Position numbers and translations under genes: made by a program. The notes under the pieces were generated by a model. That model had not been told where the DNA came from and did no database searches. It saw only the letters and a list, made by a program, of their open reading frames with translations. Below, one piece after another: positions 50,449 to 61,471 of a stretch of 64,000 nucleotides of DNA (positions are counted from its first letter, which is position 1; each line of letters starts with the position of its first letter). Source of the DNA: Hyaloraphidium curvatum (lineage: Eukaryota; Monoblepharomycota; Hyaloraphidiomycetes; Hyaloraphidiales; Hyaloraphidiaceae); NCBI GenBank assembly GCA_025558095.1, contig JAIVFI010000016.1, positions 124,001 to 188,000 of the forward strand, given 5' to 3'.

Positions 50449-53400
50449 CTACTCCCGATCGCAGGTGTACGTCACGAACAGGCTCTTGTCCCCCTTACAC
50501 GGATCCCCGTACACCTCGTCCATCGCCTTGTTGAACGCCGTGTGGGCGCACGAGTGCTCGTCGCTGTCCGAGAGGTACCCGTACGTGCGCTGCATGTCCT
50601 TGATGTTGGAGCCCATGGGGGGCTGCTTGCAGTAGTTGCGGAGCAGGCTGGTGACGTCCTTGGGCTGGCACTGGTCCGTGCAGGGGTTGGGCGGGCCGGA
50701 GACCGGGGGTCCGGGCGGGGGAGGGGGAGGGGGAGGGGGGGCGCCTTTCTTCCTCGGCGGCGGCTTGCCGGGCCGCGAAGGACAGTACTGCACGCAAGAG
50801 TCAACGAGATCGGCGGGATATCCGGATCGGCCCACCTGCGCGCTGACGATGTTTATCTTGCCGAGGTTCTGCGGGCAGTCGAACGTGATGCGGCCCCGCT
50901 TGTCTTTCGCCGCCTTGACCACGGCGCTCCGCAGCAGCTTGCGCGGCGCCAGGTCAGCAGCGTACTTGTCCGCGGCCTCCTTCTCCGCGCGGTCCTTGGC
51001 CGCCTTGGCCTTGACCTGCTGTTCCGCCACGGAGCGCATCAGCGCCTCGTTGATGTCGTCCACCATCTTCTGCGTCCGCGCGACGAGGCCGTCGACGAAC
51101 GGGTGCACGGCCTTGGCGAGGTCGTCCGGCAGCAGCGTGTCCACGGGCTGCACGTCCTGCACCTCGATCACCTGCCACTTGCTCCACGGGTTGACTGACT
51201 GCCGCCACGCGGCCAGGTCGCCCCCGTCGTACAGCGTTTCGTCCCCGCCGACGACCGAGAACCCGCTCTTCTGCGCCTCCTTGAGCCACGAGTTCTGCGC
51301 CGACGACGAGGTCCCCTGGCTGTAGGCGGCGCTGAAGCTCGCCGCGATGCGGCCGAACGAAACGTCGACCCCGGCGCCGGCGTTGATGGTGCGGCTGCGG
51401 TCCTGCCCCTGCTCCGAGTTCTCCGTCGTCGAATCCTCGGTATTGTACAATTTTGCGCCCATGACCACGGTGCGCGGGAACAGGATGCCCCATCTCGCGA
51501 CGACCTCGAGGAACGCGTCCAGCTCGGCCTTGGTGGGCGGCGGGGTCCTGGGCTTTGCCGGGACCGGCCGGCGTACCTTGGCGAGGAAGGCCTTGACGGC
51601 GTCCACAAATGCCGGGTTGACGACGAAGAAGCTCGGGTCGATGGATATCTGCACCTTGGGCAGCGACAGGACGAGCACCTTGCCCTTGCGCGTGGCGACG
51701 CTCTCGGAGAAGCTCGACTGCTCCTGCTTGAAGCCAAACTGCGCGCTCACCGTTACCTGGATAACGGATGGTTCAGCATGCGGGACCTCAAGGTGCTGGA
51801 GGGGATGAGTACCATCATGTAGCGAGCCGAAGCCTTGACGTCCGCGCCCTGGAACCCCGACACGACCATCTTGCTCTGCACCGTGCTCGATGTCTCGGTC
51901 TGGCTCTGCACCGCCTGCGTGCTGCTCCTGAAGAACCCGTTCTGCGCCCTGAACGAGCCCCTCCCCAGCTTCGGGACCAGCACCGGCCCCGCGGTGGCGC
52001 GCTGCGGGACCATGCCGTCCGTGGGCTTGAATGCCGAGAGCAGCCCGCGGGATTTGAAGAGGACCTCCCAGCTCTGCGGCGCCAGCTGCGCCGCGTCCGA
52101 CGCCTCGGGCTGGCTGTCCTGGTCGATGGGCAGGACGATCTGGATGCGAGCGCCCAGCAGCGCGTCCGCGGCGCGCTTGGCGTCCGGGTCGACGGCAAAG
52201 GCGGCCAGGTACAGCCCGTCCAGGTTGTCCTGCGCCTTGACCTGCCCCACGAACCCGCGCTCCCCCGCGCAGCGGGTGCGACCAAACTGCTCGTCGATTG
52301 CGCCCTTGGCCTGCAGCTTCCTGAACACCGTGCTGTCCTTCCCCTCCGGCCCGGCCGAGGTCACGAGGTTCACGGTGAGCGCGGGCGAGTCGACGCCGGG
52401 GATGCAGGCGTAGCCGACGACGGTGATGGAGCCGTCGTCCGCGAGCGAAATCTTGGCGTCGCCGATGGGGGGGTCCACGGTCGCGGCCTTGGCGGTGACG
52501 ACGGGGCCGCCCTGGACCGTGGGCAGGAGGATGAACCGCTTGGCCGCGATGGCGTCGGGCACCGAGACAGAAGGGTCGAAGGCGACGACGGAGAGCTCGA
52601 CGCTGGCCTTGGTCCCGACAAAGTCCTCGTCCAGCCGCAGGGTGAAGAAGGGGTCCACGGTGGAGCTGCCGCACATCTGGCGCACGAACTCGAGGTCCTC
52701 GTCGGGCTTGGGGGGCCGGATCGACGGCGGGCGGGCCGAGATCTTGGCCTTGGTCACCGAGATGGCGGACTGCTCGTTGACGGCCACGCGCGGCGGCACG
52801 GCCCATATCGGCACGTTGTTGCTGGATGCGCTCAGGCACGCCCAGCCCTCGATGGTGGCGGTCCCGTCCGAGGCGATCTTGGCGCTCGTCACCTTGCCCC
52901 GCACCGTGCCGACGGCCCTGGCCTGCTCCTTGGCCTCCTGCGAGCCCGCGACCACCTTGTCGTCATCCTCGGCCCCGACGGTGCCGGCCTCACAGTGGTA
53001 CCAGATGCGCAGGATCGGCGGGCCGGTGGCGCACTTGGGCGCGGGCTTGCCGCCCAGCAGCTTTTCCGCGGTCGCGAAGATTTTGCACGAGGGCTTGCTC
53101 ATGCACAGCTTGACCACCCCGGCCTGCGCGTTGCGGTCGGTCTTGGCGAGCGAACAGGCGAGATCGGCGTCCTTGTCCCGGCGGATTAGCTGCCGCACCC
53201 GTCTGGGGTTCTTGCCGCGGCTCCGCAAGCGAGGCCGCCGGCCCCGGCGCACACGCAGCCGCCGCATCCGTCGGGCATCCTCGTCCTCTTCGTCCCCATC
53301 CTCGCCATCCCCTTCCTTCTCCTCGTCGCCGTCCGCTGAATCCGCCCCGTCGTCATCTCCGTCGGAATCGTCGCCAGACTTGTCCTCGGTTTCATCTGCG

Positions 53401-54146
53401 TCTGAGTCCTCTTCGCCCGAGTCTCCTTTCTCCGCATCGGAATCGCCCGAGTCTTCGCTATCTGCATCCGAATCGCCCGAGTCTCCTTTTTCCGCGTCCG
53501 AATCGTCATCGCCCGCATCGGAATCGTCGTCCGAATCGTCCGAATCTCCTTCATCCCCATCGGATTCGTCCGAGTCCCCATCCTTCGCGCCGCACCGCGT
53601 CGCAGCCGCGACGGCCGGGGTGCGGAACAGTGTCGCCCTGTCCACCACGATCTTGAGTGCGCCGCACTCGAGCGCCCCCTGGTACTTGCCGCCGTCGCCG
53701 TCGGCGCACATGGAGACCACCTTTGCTGAGTTGCCGTTTGAGCTCAGCGGCGGTGTCGTCGAGCACGCGTACGACACCATCAGCCCGGCGCTGGCCTTGC
53801 TGCACGAGTCGCGGCTGGGCACGAGCTCGCGCATGTCGGCGCCGCACCCGTTCTGCCCGTCGCACAGCGCCGACACGCGGTCCTTGATCTCCTTGGCTTC
53901 GCTCGCGCTGACGGCGCACTTGCCCTTCCCCGCGCAGTCGTCGCCGCCGAGCCCCGCGCCGAACGAGGCGTCGGCCACCGCGAGGAACTGCCGCGGCGGG
54001 CAGCCGAGCCGCACAGCGCCGTCCGCCACGCAGAACGCCGCCTCCCCCGCCGCGGCATCCGCGGGCCCCGCGCGGCAGGCGAGCGCCAAAATGGCCAGCG
54101 CCAAAAACGCGCTTCCGCACGGGCCGCTGCGCCGGCGCCGCCGCAT
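50449..54146 (-). CDS. Secreted MACPF-domain protein with SUEL-lectin-like modules
   Basis: Two exons, 54146-51813 and 51756-50449 (56-nt intron, GTACTC, TGCTGAACC branch, ATCCAG), 1213 residues. A signal peptide (FLALAILALACRAGPADA) precedes a Cys-rich module at about 35-128. Its spacing and final VSYAC resemble galactose-binding SUEL lectins. Next are an Asp/Ser/Glu run of about 100 residues (190-289), an Arg-rich stretch, a second partial Cys module ending WYHCEAG, and a large middle region of beta sandwich-like repeats. A MACPF core lies at about 790-1020, recognised from ARWGILFPRTVVMGAKLYN (the Y/W-G-T-H-like motif is modified) and SVVGGDETLYDGGDLAAW. A Pro-rich linker and a third SUEL-like module (DCPQNLGKINIVSAQVG...VTYTC) end it. 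MACPF proteins oligomerise into membrane pores in immunity, attack or development; pore activity here is inferred only. Confidence 0.72.
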
Positions 54147-54523
54147 CGCGGGGGTGGCCTTTGAGGTTCGGGTGCGAGGCGGAAGTCAAACGGGTCCAGA
54201 GCACAGCCATGCATTCGGGTCGGCGATTCGGTCGGATATTCGCGGCCGTACGCGCTGCCAGGCCGGTTCGACCGAAATCAGCCTTGCTAGTAGCAGCGGA
54301 AGCAGTTTCTGAGCGTGGCAGTGTTGGATATCGTGCGGGACCGCCATTTCACGCCTTTTTGCGCTTGCGGGACTGCGGACGCAAGCCTGACTTGCCGCAA
54401 GTCGGGGAGCTCCGCGCTACGAACTCGCCGGAGGCCGATGGGACACTTCGTCGATCTGGATGGCTGCATGCGGTCAGTGAACGAGGCCTCGCGTCGTGGC
54501 AATACTCGGTTCACCCTCTGCCT
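54147..54523. other. 5' region of the MACPF gene
   Basis: About 380 nt upstream of the MACPF gene start, also the 3' flank of the threonine aldolase gene (both minus strand). No recognisable coding sequence or repeat. Confidence 0.45.
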
Positions 54524-55925
54524 CTATTCTGGACTGCTGGGAGGGGCTCCCCTGGTTGCCACTGCGTTGCAATGTGCCCTGTTGTTCAGGTGCACTTCAA
54601 AGTTGCCCAGAGACATCTCGGGCCCAAGTGCGTATTGCCGCCCCGGGCAGTCGTGGCACCGCACGCGGAGAAACGAATCATCCGGCAAGCCAACGTCCAA
54701 TGTGGTCCGTGCTCTCCGCGCTATCGAGAAGAGAGCGTCGGAGTACTGCCTCCGGAGCATCAGCAGGGCTTCCTGCAGCAGAGGAGCGAGCTCCCGTTCA
54801 TCGACCGTCTCCTGGTACGGTGAGATCAACGTTGCCGCCGATCCAGGCAATGCGCTGGTTGACTCTGGGAAATGCCTGCCCTGCCCCTGCACCCACGGCC
54901 TCCCTGACGGACCGCAGGAAGGCGTCAACCTCATCCTCGGTCGTGTCCCACGAGCACATCAACCGCACGATGTGTTTGTCCTCGTCCCACGTATAGAAGT
55001 GGAACTCCTCCTGAAGCGGCTGGATCACATCCTGCGGCAGCCTGGCGAAGACCGCATTGGCCTTCGTGGGCTGCACTATCTCCGCCCGCCAGCCCGGGAT
55101 CGCCGCGATCCCCTCGCTCAGCCTCCTCGCCATGGCGTTGGCGTGCCTTGCGTTCCGCCACCACAGATCCGTCCCGAACATCTCCGTGAACCCCGCCCCG
55201 ACAAACCGCTGCTTGCTCGCCATCTGCGCCAGCTGCTTCGCCGCGCGGGGGAGCATCTCCCTCATCCCCGGGTCCCGGTTGAGCACCACGACGGCCTCGC
55301 CGGCCATCAGCCCGTTCTTGGTGCCCCCGAACGAGACGACGTCAGCGCCGATGCCCGAGGTGATGGCCGCGATCGGCACGCCGAGCGCCGCGGCGGCGTT
55401 GCTGAGCCTAGCACCATCGACGTGCAGGAACATGCCCAGCTCGTGAACCGCGTCCGAAAGCGCCCGCATGTCCTCCACACTGTATATCGTGCCCCACTCG
55501 GTCGGCTGCGTGATCGACACGGCCTTCGGAAACGCGTAGTGCACGTCCCCCCGCCTCACGGCATGCTTCCTCACCAATTCGGGTGTCAGCTTCCCGTCAG
55601 CTGTCGGCACCGTGATCAGCTTGAGCCCCAGCAGCCTCTCGGGCGCGCCCCCCTCGTCCACGTTGATGTGCGCGCTCGCGGCGCACATCACGGCGTCGGA
55701 GCGCCCGCAGAGGAGCTGCAGCGCGGCGCAGTTGGCGCCGGTGCCGGTGCAGAAGAGCTCCACGGCGGCGTCGGGCGCGCCGCACGCGGAGCGGATCGCG
55801 GCCTTGGCGGCCGTGGTGAAGTCGTCGTTGCCGTACGCGGGGAAATGGCCGGCGTTGCAGGCGACGATCGCGTCGAGGACCGCGGGATGCACGCCGGCGT
55901 AGTTGTCGGACGCGAAGCCCTTCAT
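54524..55925 (-). CDS. Low-specificity threonine aldolase, possibly with a spliced zinc-finger-like C-terminal extension
   Basis: Main exon starts MKGFASDNYAGVHPAVLDAI (55925). PLP-dependent threonine aldolase motifs: NAGHFPAYGND, CTGTGANCAAL, HINVDEGGAPERL, FLHVDGARLSNAAAALG, SFGGTKNGLMAGEAVV with the Schiff-base Lys, and QRFVGAGFTEMFGTDLWWRNA. It cleaves threonine or allo-threonine to glycine and acetaldehyde. Read straight through, it stops at 54798 (375 residues) after a poorly conserved tail. However, a donor GTGGGT at 54896 and acceptor CCAG at 54812 would join, in phase 0, to 54811-54524. That exon ends in RCHDCPGRQYALGPEMSLGNFEVHLNNRAHC (C-x2-C...H-x4-H). The resulting 438-residue fusion is uncertain; the second exon may instead belong to another, truncated gene. 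Aldolase identity is secure. Confidence 0.85.
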
Positions 55926-56208
55926 CCTTCTCGGAGTCGGCAGCCGGCCTGTGCGAGGGGCGCGGGGTGTTTGCTTGTCCGCTCGGCCCGGCGAGCAACT
56001 CCAAAGCTCAACGAGGCCCCAAAGCTCCGAAGGAAGCTCGCCGCCGTCTCGATCATCGGAATCCAACGATGATTCTGTACGTCTATGATAATGAAGGATG
56101 ACATGCACACCAATCAGAGTCAATCAGGTCCAACATCCCCGCCAATTCCGTCCCCTCCACCCCTTCCCTCCAAGACCGTGTCCAAGCCCAATAACGTCCC
56201 CATCCAGC

Positions 56209-57381
56209 TCACTGCTCCTTGGCCGCAACCTCGTCGTCGTCGTCCGTCCTGCGCTCGGGCTCCTCTTCCAGCCCCTTGGCCCTGCGCTCGTCCTGCCGCC
56301 TGCGCCAGGCGAGGAAGTTGCCGGCGGTGCCGAAGACAAAGTCCCAGTGGGACGTGGCAAAGTTACCACGGTTCTGCCAGTGCTTTCGGGCAAGAGACGT
56401 ATGAAGATCGAGCGAGCGACGATCAGACGGGGCGACCCACGTGGTAGTCGTGTACCGGGGGCCAGATGATGAGGTTCAGCGGGTTCCAGGGGAACAGGTA
56501 CCCGCAGTGAACCTGAAAGTCGAGGATGTTGGACCAGAGGATCCAGACAAGCCAGGTGAAGAGGTCGAACTTGAAGAGAAGGGCCGTGAGGTCCGAGATG
56601 ATCATGATCCCGAAGCTCTCCCCGGCGTCGTTCCAGGCCGTGGCGCCGACGTTGGTCACCTTGAACTGGTCTGCGGGGGCGAGGAACATAGAGAGTCAGG
56701 AGGTGATCGTGGGCCCGGCAGGCAGATTGAAGACGCACGGTGCTGTTTGTCTGAAAGAGGACGAAATGGGTCAGTTCAAGCGTAGACACCTCGGCGGACC
56801 TGTTAACCCACGGAGGTGCTTGTAGAGCCGGGGGTGGTGGGCCGCGCGGTGGAACCAGTAGAACCCGAGGTCGAACGTGAAGTAGGCCAGCAGCATCTCG
56901 CCCGCCAGGAACAGCGGCGACCTCGGGAACGACGACACGGGCTGGCGGCCGCCGCTGAAAAACACCCAGTAGGCCACGGCCGACCGCACGGCGCCCTTCC
57001 AGAAGCCGTATCGCAGGCCGTCGACGACCTTGTCGTTGAGCTCTTGCGGCTCGGTGCGCTCGTGGAGCTTGTAGCGCTTCAGGCCGAGGAGGTTGTGCTT
57101 GTCGATGGCACGGAAGAAGTTGTAGAGGACGATGTAGGACTGGAGGACGAGGAGGTCAGGAGAGGTCGGACACCATAGTGCGCGGCCACGCCCACCACCC
57201 AGAAGACGCCGAATGAGAGCGCGGTGTGCAGCAGCGTGTCGCCGAGGAGGTCCCGCGCCGGCGCGACGAAGGCGAGCCACTGGCGACCGAGCGCGGCCCA
57301 CGCGCCGTCGCCGAGGAGGTGGGCGGGCAGGCCGCCCGCGGGCGACGAGAGGGGAGCAGAGGTGTAGTTGTTCGAGTTCAT
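56209..57381 (-). CDS. Sterol desaturase / fatty acid hydroxylase family membrane enzyme
   Basis: Five exons: 57381-57196, 57139-56812, 56750-56739 (12 nt), 56670-56441 and 56382-56209; 309 residues. Four membrane segments are visible, for example LLHTALSFGVFWV..YIVLYNFF, AVAYWVFFSGG and LTALLFKFDLFTWLVWIL. The histidine clusters expected for a di-iron oxygenase are built across the joins: FDLGFYWFHRAAHH, then HKQHHQF assembled from the microexon, then HDYHHWQNRGNFATSHWDF. The WDFVFGTAGNF motif is characteristic of the family. The enzyme hydroxylates or desaturates sterols or fatty acids in the ER; ERG3-, ERG25- and hydroxylase-like members share these motifs. The C-terminus is acidic and Arg-rich (ERRTDDDDEVAAKEQ). 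It lies 283 nt upstream of the aldolase gene on the same strand. All joins are in phase. Confidence 0.9.
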
Positions 57382-57787
57382 TGTGCCGTCAGTAGTGGCG
57401 CGGCGCTGGGGCGGGACCGGGGTTTTGAGCCGGAGCGGACGGGCGGCATCCGTGGTCGGCGATCGACCGATCCTCCATGATCCCAATGACTAACCGACCC
57501 GTTGAGTAATCCCGTTCCGTCTCCAGATAGAAGACAGGAGCCAGGGGAGGCGCGCTGGCGTCTCCGTTCAGTAGTCAAGGGAGTCAGTCATGCACCGGCT
57601 AGCCTTCCTGGGTAGTTGCGGGGGACTCGGCGGGTGTGGCAAGGACCCGCGAGGACATCGTCCAGGACCGAGTCACACCGGCACACAAACGCGTGATCGG
57701 CTCGAAGTTACCATGTTGCCGGTACCAAGTTCATCATACGAAGTCTTGTACAGAGGCCGTTAACTTTCCGCGTCCTGCCGAAACTGC
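57382..57787. other. Intergenic, nothing recognised
   Basis: About 400 nt between two minus-strand genes (the sterol-desaturase start and the pyruvate-kinase-like stop). No coding features or repeats are recognised; the desaturase promoter should be here. Confidence 0.45.
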
Positions 57788-59386
57788 TCAAGCTTGGGTG
57801 CCGTTCGCGGCTTCTCCGTCAATTCCGGCCGCGATCGTGCCCGACGACCCCTGCCAGCTCACAAGCTTCCTCAGCTGCGGCGTCTTTTTGTGCACGTGCT
57901 CCTCCATCCTGGCCAGCAGAACGTCCAGGTCCGAGATCGCGTCCAGAATGAAAGGTCCCTTGTTCAACATGATACACTCGGCCCTCGCACCCATCGCCGC
58001 ATCGGTCTCCTCCCCCCTGCTCCTGAGCCCGCCCTTGACGAGGTTCTCGAGCACCTGCGTCGCCCAGATCACAGGCACCCCCGCCGCCTCGCCGAGCCAG
58101 AGGATCTCCTCTTGCATCTCGGCGGTGCGCGCGAAGCCGAGCTCGATGGCGAGGTCTCCGCGGGCGATCATCAGCGCGGCGGGTTGCCTGCCGGCGGCGC
58201 GCACGAGGATGTCGGGCAGGTTGCGCACCGCGCGGGCGGTCTCGATCTTGAGAATCACGGGCAGCCGGCGCGCCTTGGCGGGGTCCAGGGCCGCGAGGGC
58301 GTCCTGGAGGAGCGCGACGTCGTCGGGTTCCTGGACGAAGGAGTAGGAGATGCCGTCGGCGTTGGCGGCCGCGAACAGGAGGTCCTCTGCGTCCTTGGCA
58401 GTGAGCGCGGGCACGCGGAGGTCCGAGTCGGGGAAGTTGAGGCCCTTTTCGGGCTTGAGCTTGGCGCCGCCCTCCTTGCAGCGGTTGATGCGGGCCACGA
58501 TCATGGGCGGGGCGGTCGCGGTGCGCTCCACCACGCACTGGATCTTGCCGTCGTCGATGAAGAGGTGGTGCCCCGGCGCCGCGGCCGCCAGCGCCTCTGG
58601 AAGCGTGCACTCGACGGCAAAAGCGACGTCGGCGTCGAACTCGGCAGCCAGGCCGCCTGGCGCTACCACGGCGAGGCGGTCGCCCACGACGGCACGCTTG
58701 GCCCCGTGCAGGGCCCTGCCCGCCCCCGTGCGGATCTTGGGGCCGGCCAAGTCCATGAGCACCTTCATCCTGCGGCCCGTGGCGCGCTCGGCCTCCCTGA
58801 CGTGGCTGATCATCTTGCTCCACGCCTCGGCATGATCGTGCGCGCAGTTGATCCGCACGGCCTCCACGCCGCGCTCCGCCAGGCTCCTTACGAAGCCCGG
58901 GTCCGCGGCGGCCTCGGACGGCAGCGTGACGAGCAGCGCAGACGGCCTGCCTGCTGCGGGGGCGCCGAACAGCTCGAGGGCGCGGCGCCGCAGGGCTTCC
59001 TCGCCGGCGAAGAACTCGCGCGGGTGCGGCGGCGTCTCGCGCGGCATCCCGGCCAGCGCGGCGAGCGCGGCGCGAACGGACTGCAGGTTCGGCTGCACGC
59101 GCGACTCCAGCCGGCCGAGCGACGAGAGGCCGAGCGCCGTCAGCGCCCGCTGCAGCCCGCGCAGGTCCTGCCGCCGCAGCGACAGGTACCGCGCGAGGTT
59201 GTCGGCCGACGGCGCGAATTCCTCGCGCTCAACCCATTGCGCCCACGCGGCGCGCTGCGGGGCCGAGTCGGCCTCGATGTAGGACAGCAGAGAGGTGATT
59301 TGGGCGTGGAGTCGCGCGGCCTCCGCGGCCGGGTCGTGCCGCCCGGAATCGTCCTCGGCGTGGTGCGTGCCGTTGATTGCCGGCAT
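57788..59386 (-). CDS. Atypical (bacterial-type) pyruvate kinase-like protein
   Basis: Single exon, 532 residues. The N-terminal 140 residues form a helical extension (RLHAQITSLLSYIEADSAP...NLARYLSLRRQDLRGLQRALTALGLSSLGR). The barrel follows, with LLVTLPSEAAADPGFVRSLA, VRINCAHDHAEAWSKMISHV, KVLMDLAGPKIRTG, GHHLFIDDGKIQCVV, ISYSFVQEPDDV, VILKIETARAVRNLPDIL, ALMIARGDLAIELGF and VIWATQVLENL. These correspond to the K-, ADP/Mg- and substrate-binding loops of pyruvate kinase. The regulatory C-terminal domain of classical enzymes is missing. This layout, with an N-terminal extension and short C-terminus, matches a bacterial branch of uncharacterised pyruvate kinases, not fungal PYK1. No introns in a gene this long is unusual here, so transfer from bacteria is plausible. 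The His in place of Ser or Asn in NCAHD needs checking. Confidence 0.82.
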   Translation of the reverse strand: MPAINGTHHAEDDSGRHDPAAEAARLHAQITSLLSYIEADSAPQRAAWAQWVEREEFAPSADNLARYLSLRRQDLRGLQRALTALGLSSLGRLESRVQPNLQSVRAALAALAGMPRETPPHPREFFAGEEALRRRALELFGAPAAGRPSALLVTLPSEAAADPGFVRSLAERGVEAVRINCAHDHAEAWSKMISHVREAERATGRRMKVLMDLAGPKIRTGAGRALHGAKRAVVGDRLAVVAPGGLAAEFDADVAFAVECTLPEALAAAAPGHHLFIDDGKIQCVVERTATAPPMIVARINRCKEGGAKLKPEKGLNFPDSDLRVPALTAKDAEDLLFAAANADGISYSFVQEPDDVALLQDALAALDPAKARRLPVILKIETARAVRNLPDILVRAAGRQPAALMIARGDLAIELGFARTAEMQEEILWLGEAAGVPVIWATQVLENLVKGGLRSRGEETDAAMGARAECIMLNKGPFILDAISDLDVLLARMEEHVHKKTPQLRKLVSWQGSSGTIAAGIDGEAANGTQA

Positions 59387-59758
59387 GCTGTATGATTCGT
59401 GGTTGAGATTCCTTCGGGGACGAAGCGGAATTGTATGCGTCGGAAGGACGCCACCCTCAGGCTGAACGCGACCCCGTGCCGAGCACGCGGCACAGCCATC
59501 GGATCCGATGAGTCAAGCCGCCATTCAACACTCCAGATCTGCGCGAGATCATCGGGTGGAGGTCGTGGAGCGTGCTAAGCGAACGTTGGGGTTGCTGGCG
59601 TGAATGGGACCGGTTTGGATGGGATGCGTTGACCTCAAGGGGTAACGACGGCAGTTTGGAGGTCTCTCGCTCTACTATGATTGAGCGGCACAAAGAGATT
59701 ACGGGAATACCGTTGCGGCATACGGTTGCTTGGAATAGCTGCTTTTTCGCTCTCTGAT
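59387..59758. other. Intergenic, nothing recognised
   Basis: About 370 nt of lower GC between two minus-strand genes, the 5' flank of the pyruvate-kinase-like gene. Only short frames are present. Confidence 0.45.
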
Positions 59759-61471
59759 CTAGACCTTGTTGGCGCACTGGCACCACAGTTCGGAGCCGCG
59801 GCACTCGGCCTCGATGACGGCCGAGTTGGACGAAACCGGAAACTGGCCAGCGGCCTGGGAAACCCCGCACCCGTCGAGGCATCCGGCAAAGGCGGAGGTC
59901 CTGCGACCAACACGGATGAGCGTCGTCCACCAGCAGCACTCACGGCGGACACTTACGGGCAGAAGGAATCCCCGCCGGCGTACCTCTTCCACTCCACCTT
60001 GGCGGTCCAGGTGCGCTGGCAGTCCCCGCCGGCGCCCTCGCGAACGCACTGCGCGCGAATCTGGCGAGAGTTGGTCGGGCAGGGGCTCTGGCTGCCGAGG
60101 TAGGCGTCGGCGTAGATGTAGCCGGAGTAGCGAGAGGTGATGGACTTGCAGAGGTCGATGCCCTGCTGCACGGCGTTGGAAGAGAGGTAGTTGAGGCAGG
60201 GGGACTCGGGCCTGCGGTGGAGGTCAGGGAAAGTCGAACTGTGTTGGCGACGGGACCGAACTCACCAGTACTCGCAGAGCTGGACGGTGTCAGTGACCGG
60301 CGGCGGCGGCGGAGGAACCGGGGGCTGCACGCCAAAGGACTGCATGGTCCTCGTGCACCATCCCTTGGGGTCTTCGTAACCCGAGTCGCCCCAGACGCCG
60401 GCGTGGATGGGCCCGCACTCGAAGTAGGGCGTCGAGCCGTCGGCGGTGGCAGCGAGCTGCTCGCAGCAGGCCTTGTCGGTCCAGATGCAGTCGCGGGAGT
60501 TGAGGGACATGCAGGCGGCTGTAGAGGAGAGCCGGTTGGCAAACACGACGACGATCCGGCGCCCGCGTAAGCTTACCGTTTTGCCAGGCGGTGAGCTTCA
60601 CAGGAACGTAGCTGTCGGAACCGTAGCCGTCCTGGAGGCACCTGAAGGCCGACCCGCCGTAGTTGGGCCCACCGGTGGGCGCCTTGCAGCCTCCGGAAGG
60701 CGGGGGCGGGGGAGGAACGCCGCATTGCTGGCGTCGACAACGAGATCAGCCGGGATCACGACCGATCAGCCCGGGGCAGGTCCCACCGTCTGGGGCATGT
60801 TCAGGTAGAGTTGCTGCCACGCCTCCTTGCACCACGGCACGGGGCCGCCTCCGGGAGGGCACAGGGCGCCGGGGACCATCTGGAGCGCGGGCTTGGCGAG
60901 CGGCTTGAGGACGGAGCAGCCGGCGTCCGAGAACCAGGTGCAAGTCTGTGCGGAGGGGGCGCAGCGGGTCAGGACCGCGCCAAATCCCGCCGGAAGTGCC
61001 GTCGTACGTTGTAGTCGCTGCCGAGGCACGAAATCTGGCCAGTCTCGCCGTAGACGGTGTAGGGCGTGACGAGGACATAGGCGTCATCAGCGCACGACTT
61101 GATGCAGCGGTTCGGCGAGCCCTTGGCGGACACGCCGCACCAGGCCGCGTGAGGGGTCGAGCCCCCGCAGCGGGTGCCGTCGGGCTTCATGCCGAACTGG
61201 TCCGAGGTGGCGAAGGGGCGGACCCAGATGAGGTTGTTCGTGCGGGCGCAGGCCTGGGCGAGCCAGCTGTCGCCGGCCGAGGTGTCGACGCAGCCGGCAA
61301 ACTGCGGAGCGTCAAGTGCGAGGCGTCAGCGCGGTCCGATGGCGGCCAGGGAGGGGAACCGACCGCCCATCCGATTTCGTCAGAGAGCGGCGGCGGCGAG
61401 TACTGCGCGGCGGCGCCGGTGGTGGCGGCCAGCGCGAGCGCGGCGCCGGCGAGGAGGGCGACGAGCGGCAT
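59759..61471 (-). CDS. Secreted Cys-rich protein of unknown family
   Basis: Seven exons: 61471-61364, 61301-61008, 60945-60787, 60727-60577, 60518-60266, 60211-59957 and 59900-59759; 453 residues, every join in frame. The signal peptide is MPLVALLAGAALALAATTGAAA. The mature protein carries about 30 Cys in several loosely repeated units, each with a Cys near CG.STPH.AWC or a similar W...C pattern. Examples are FAGCVDTSAGDSWLAQACAR, CGGSTPHAAWCGVSAKG, TCTWFSDAGC and CIWTDKACCEQLAATADGST. They are separated by two proline runs (PPPPPSGGC and PPVPPPPPPV). The C-terminal part has VREGAGGDCQRTWTAKVEW. I do not recognise the module; it is probably a cell-surface or secreted protein with carbohydrate-binding-like modules, by analogy only. 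The introns are 54-62 nt with TGAC/TGATC-type branch sites. Confidence 0.72.
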
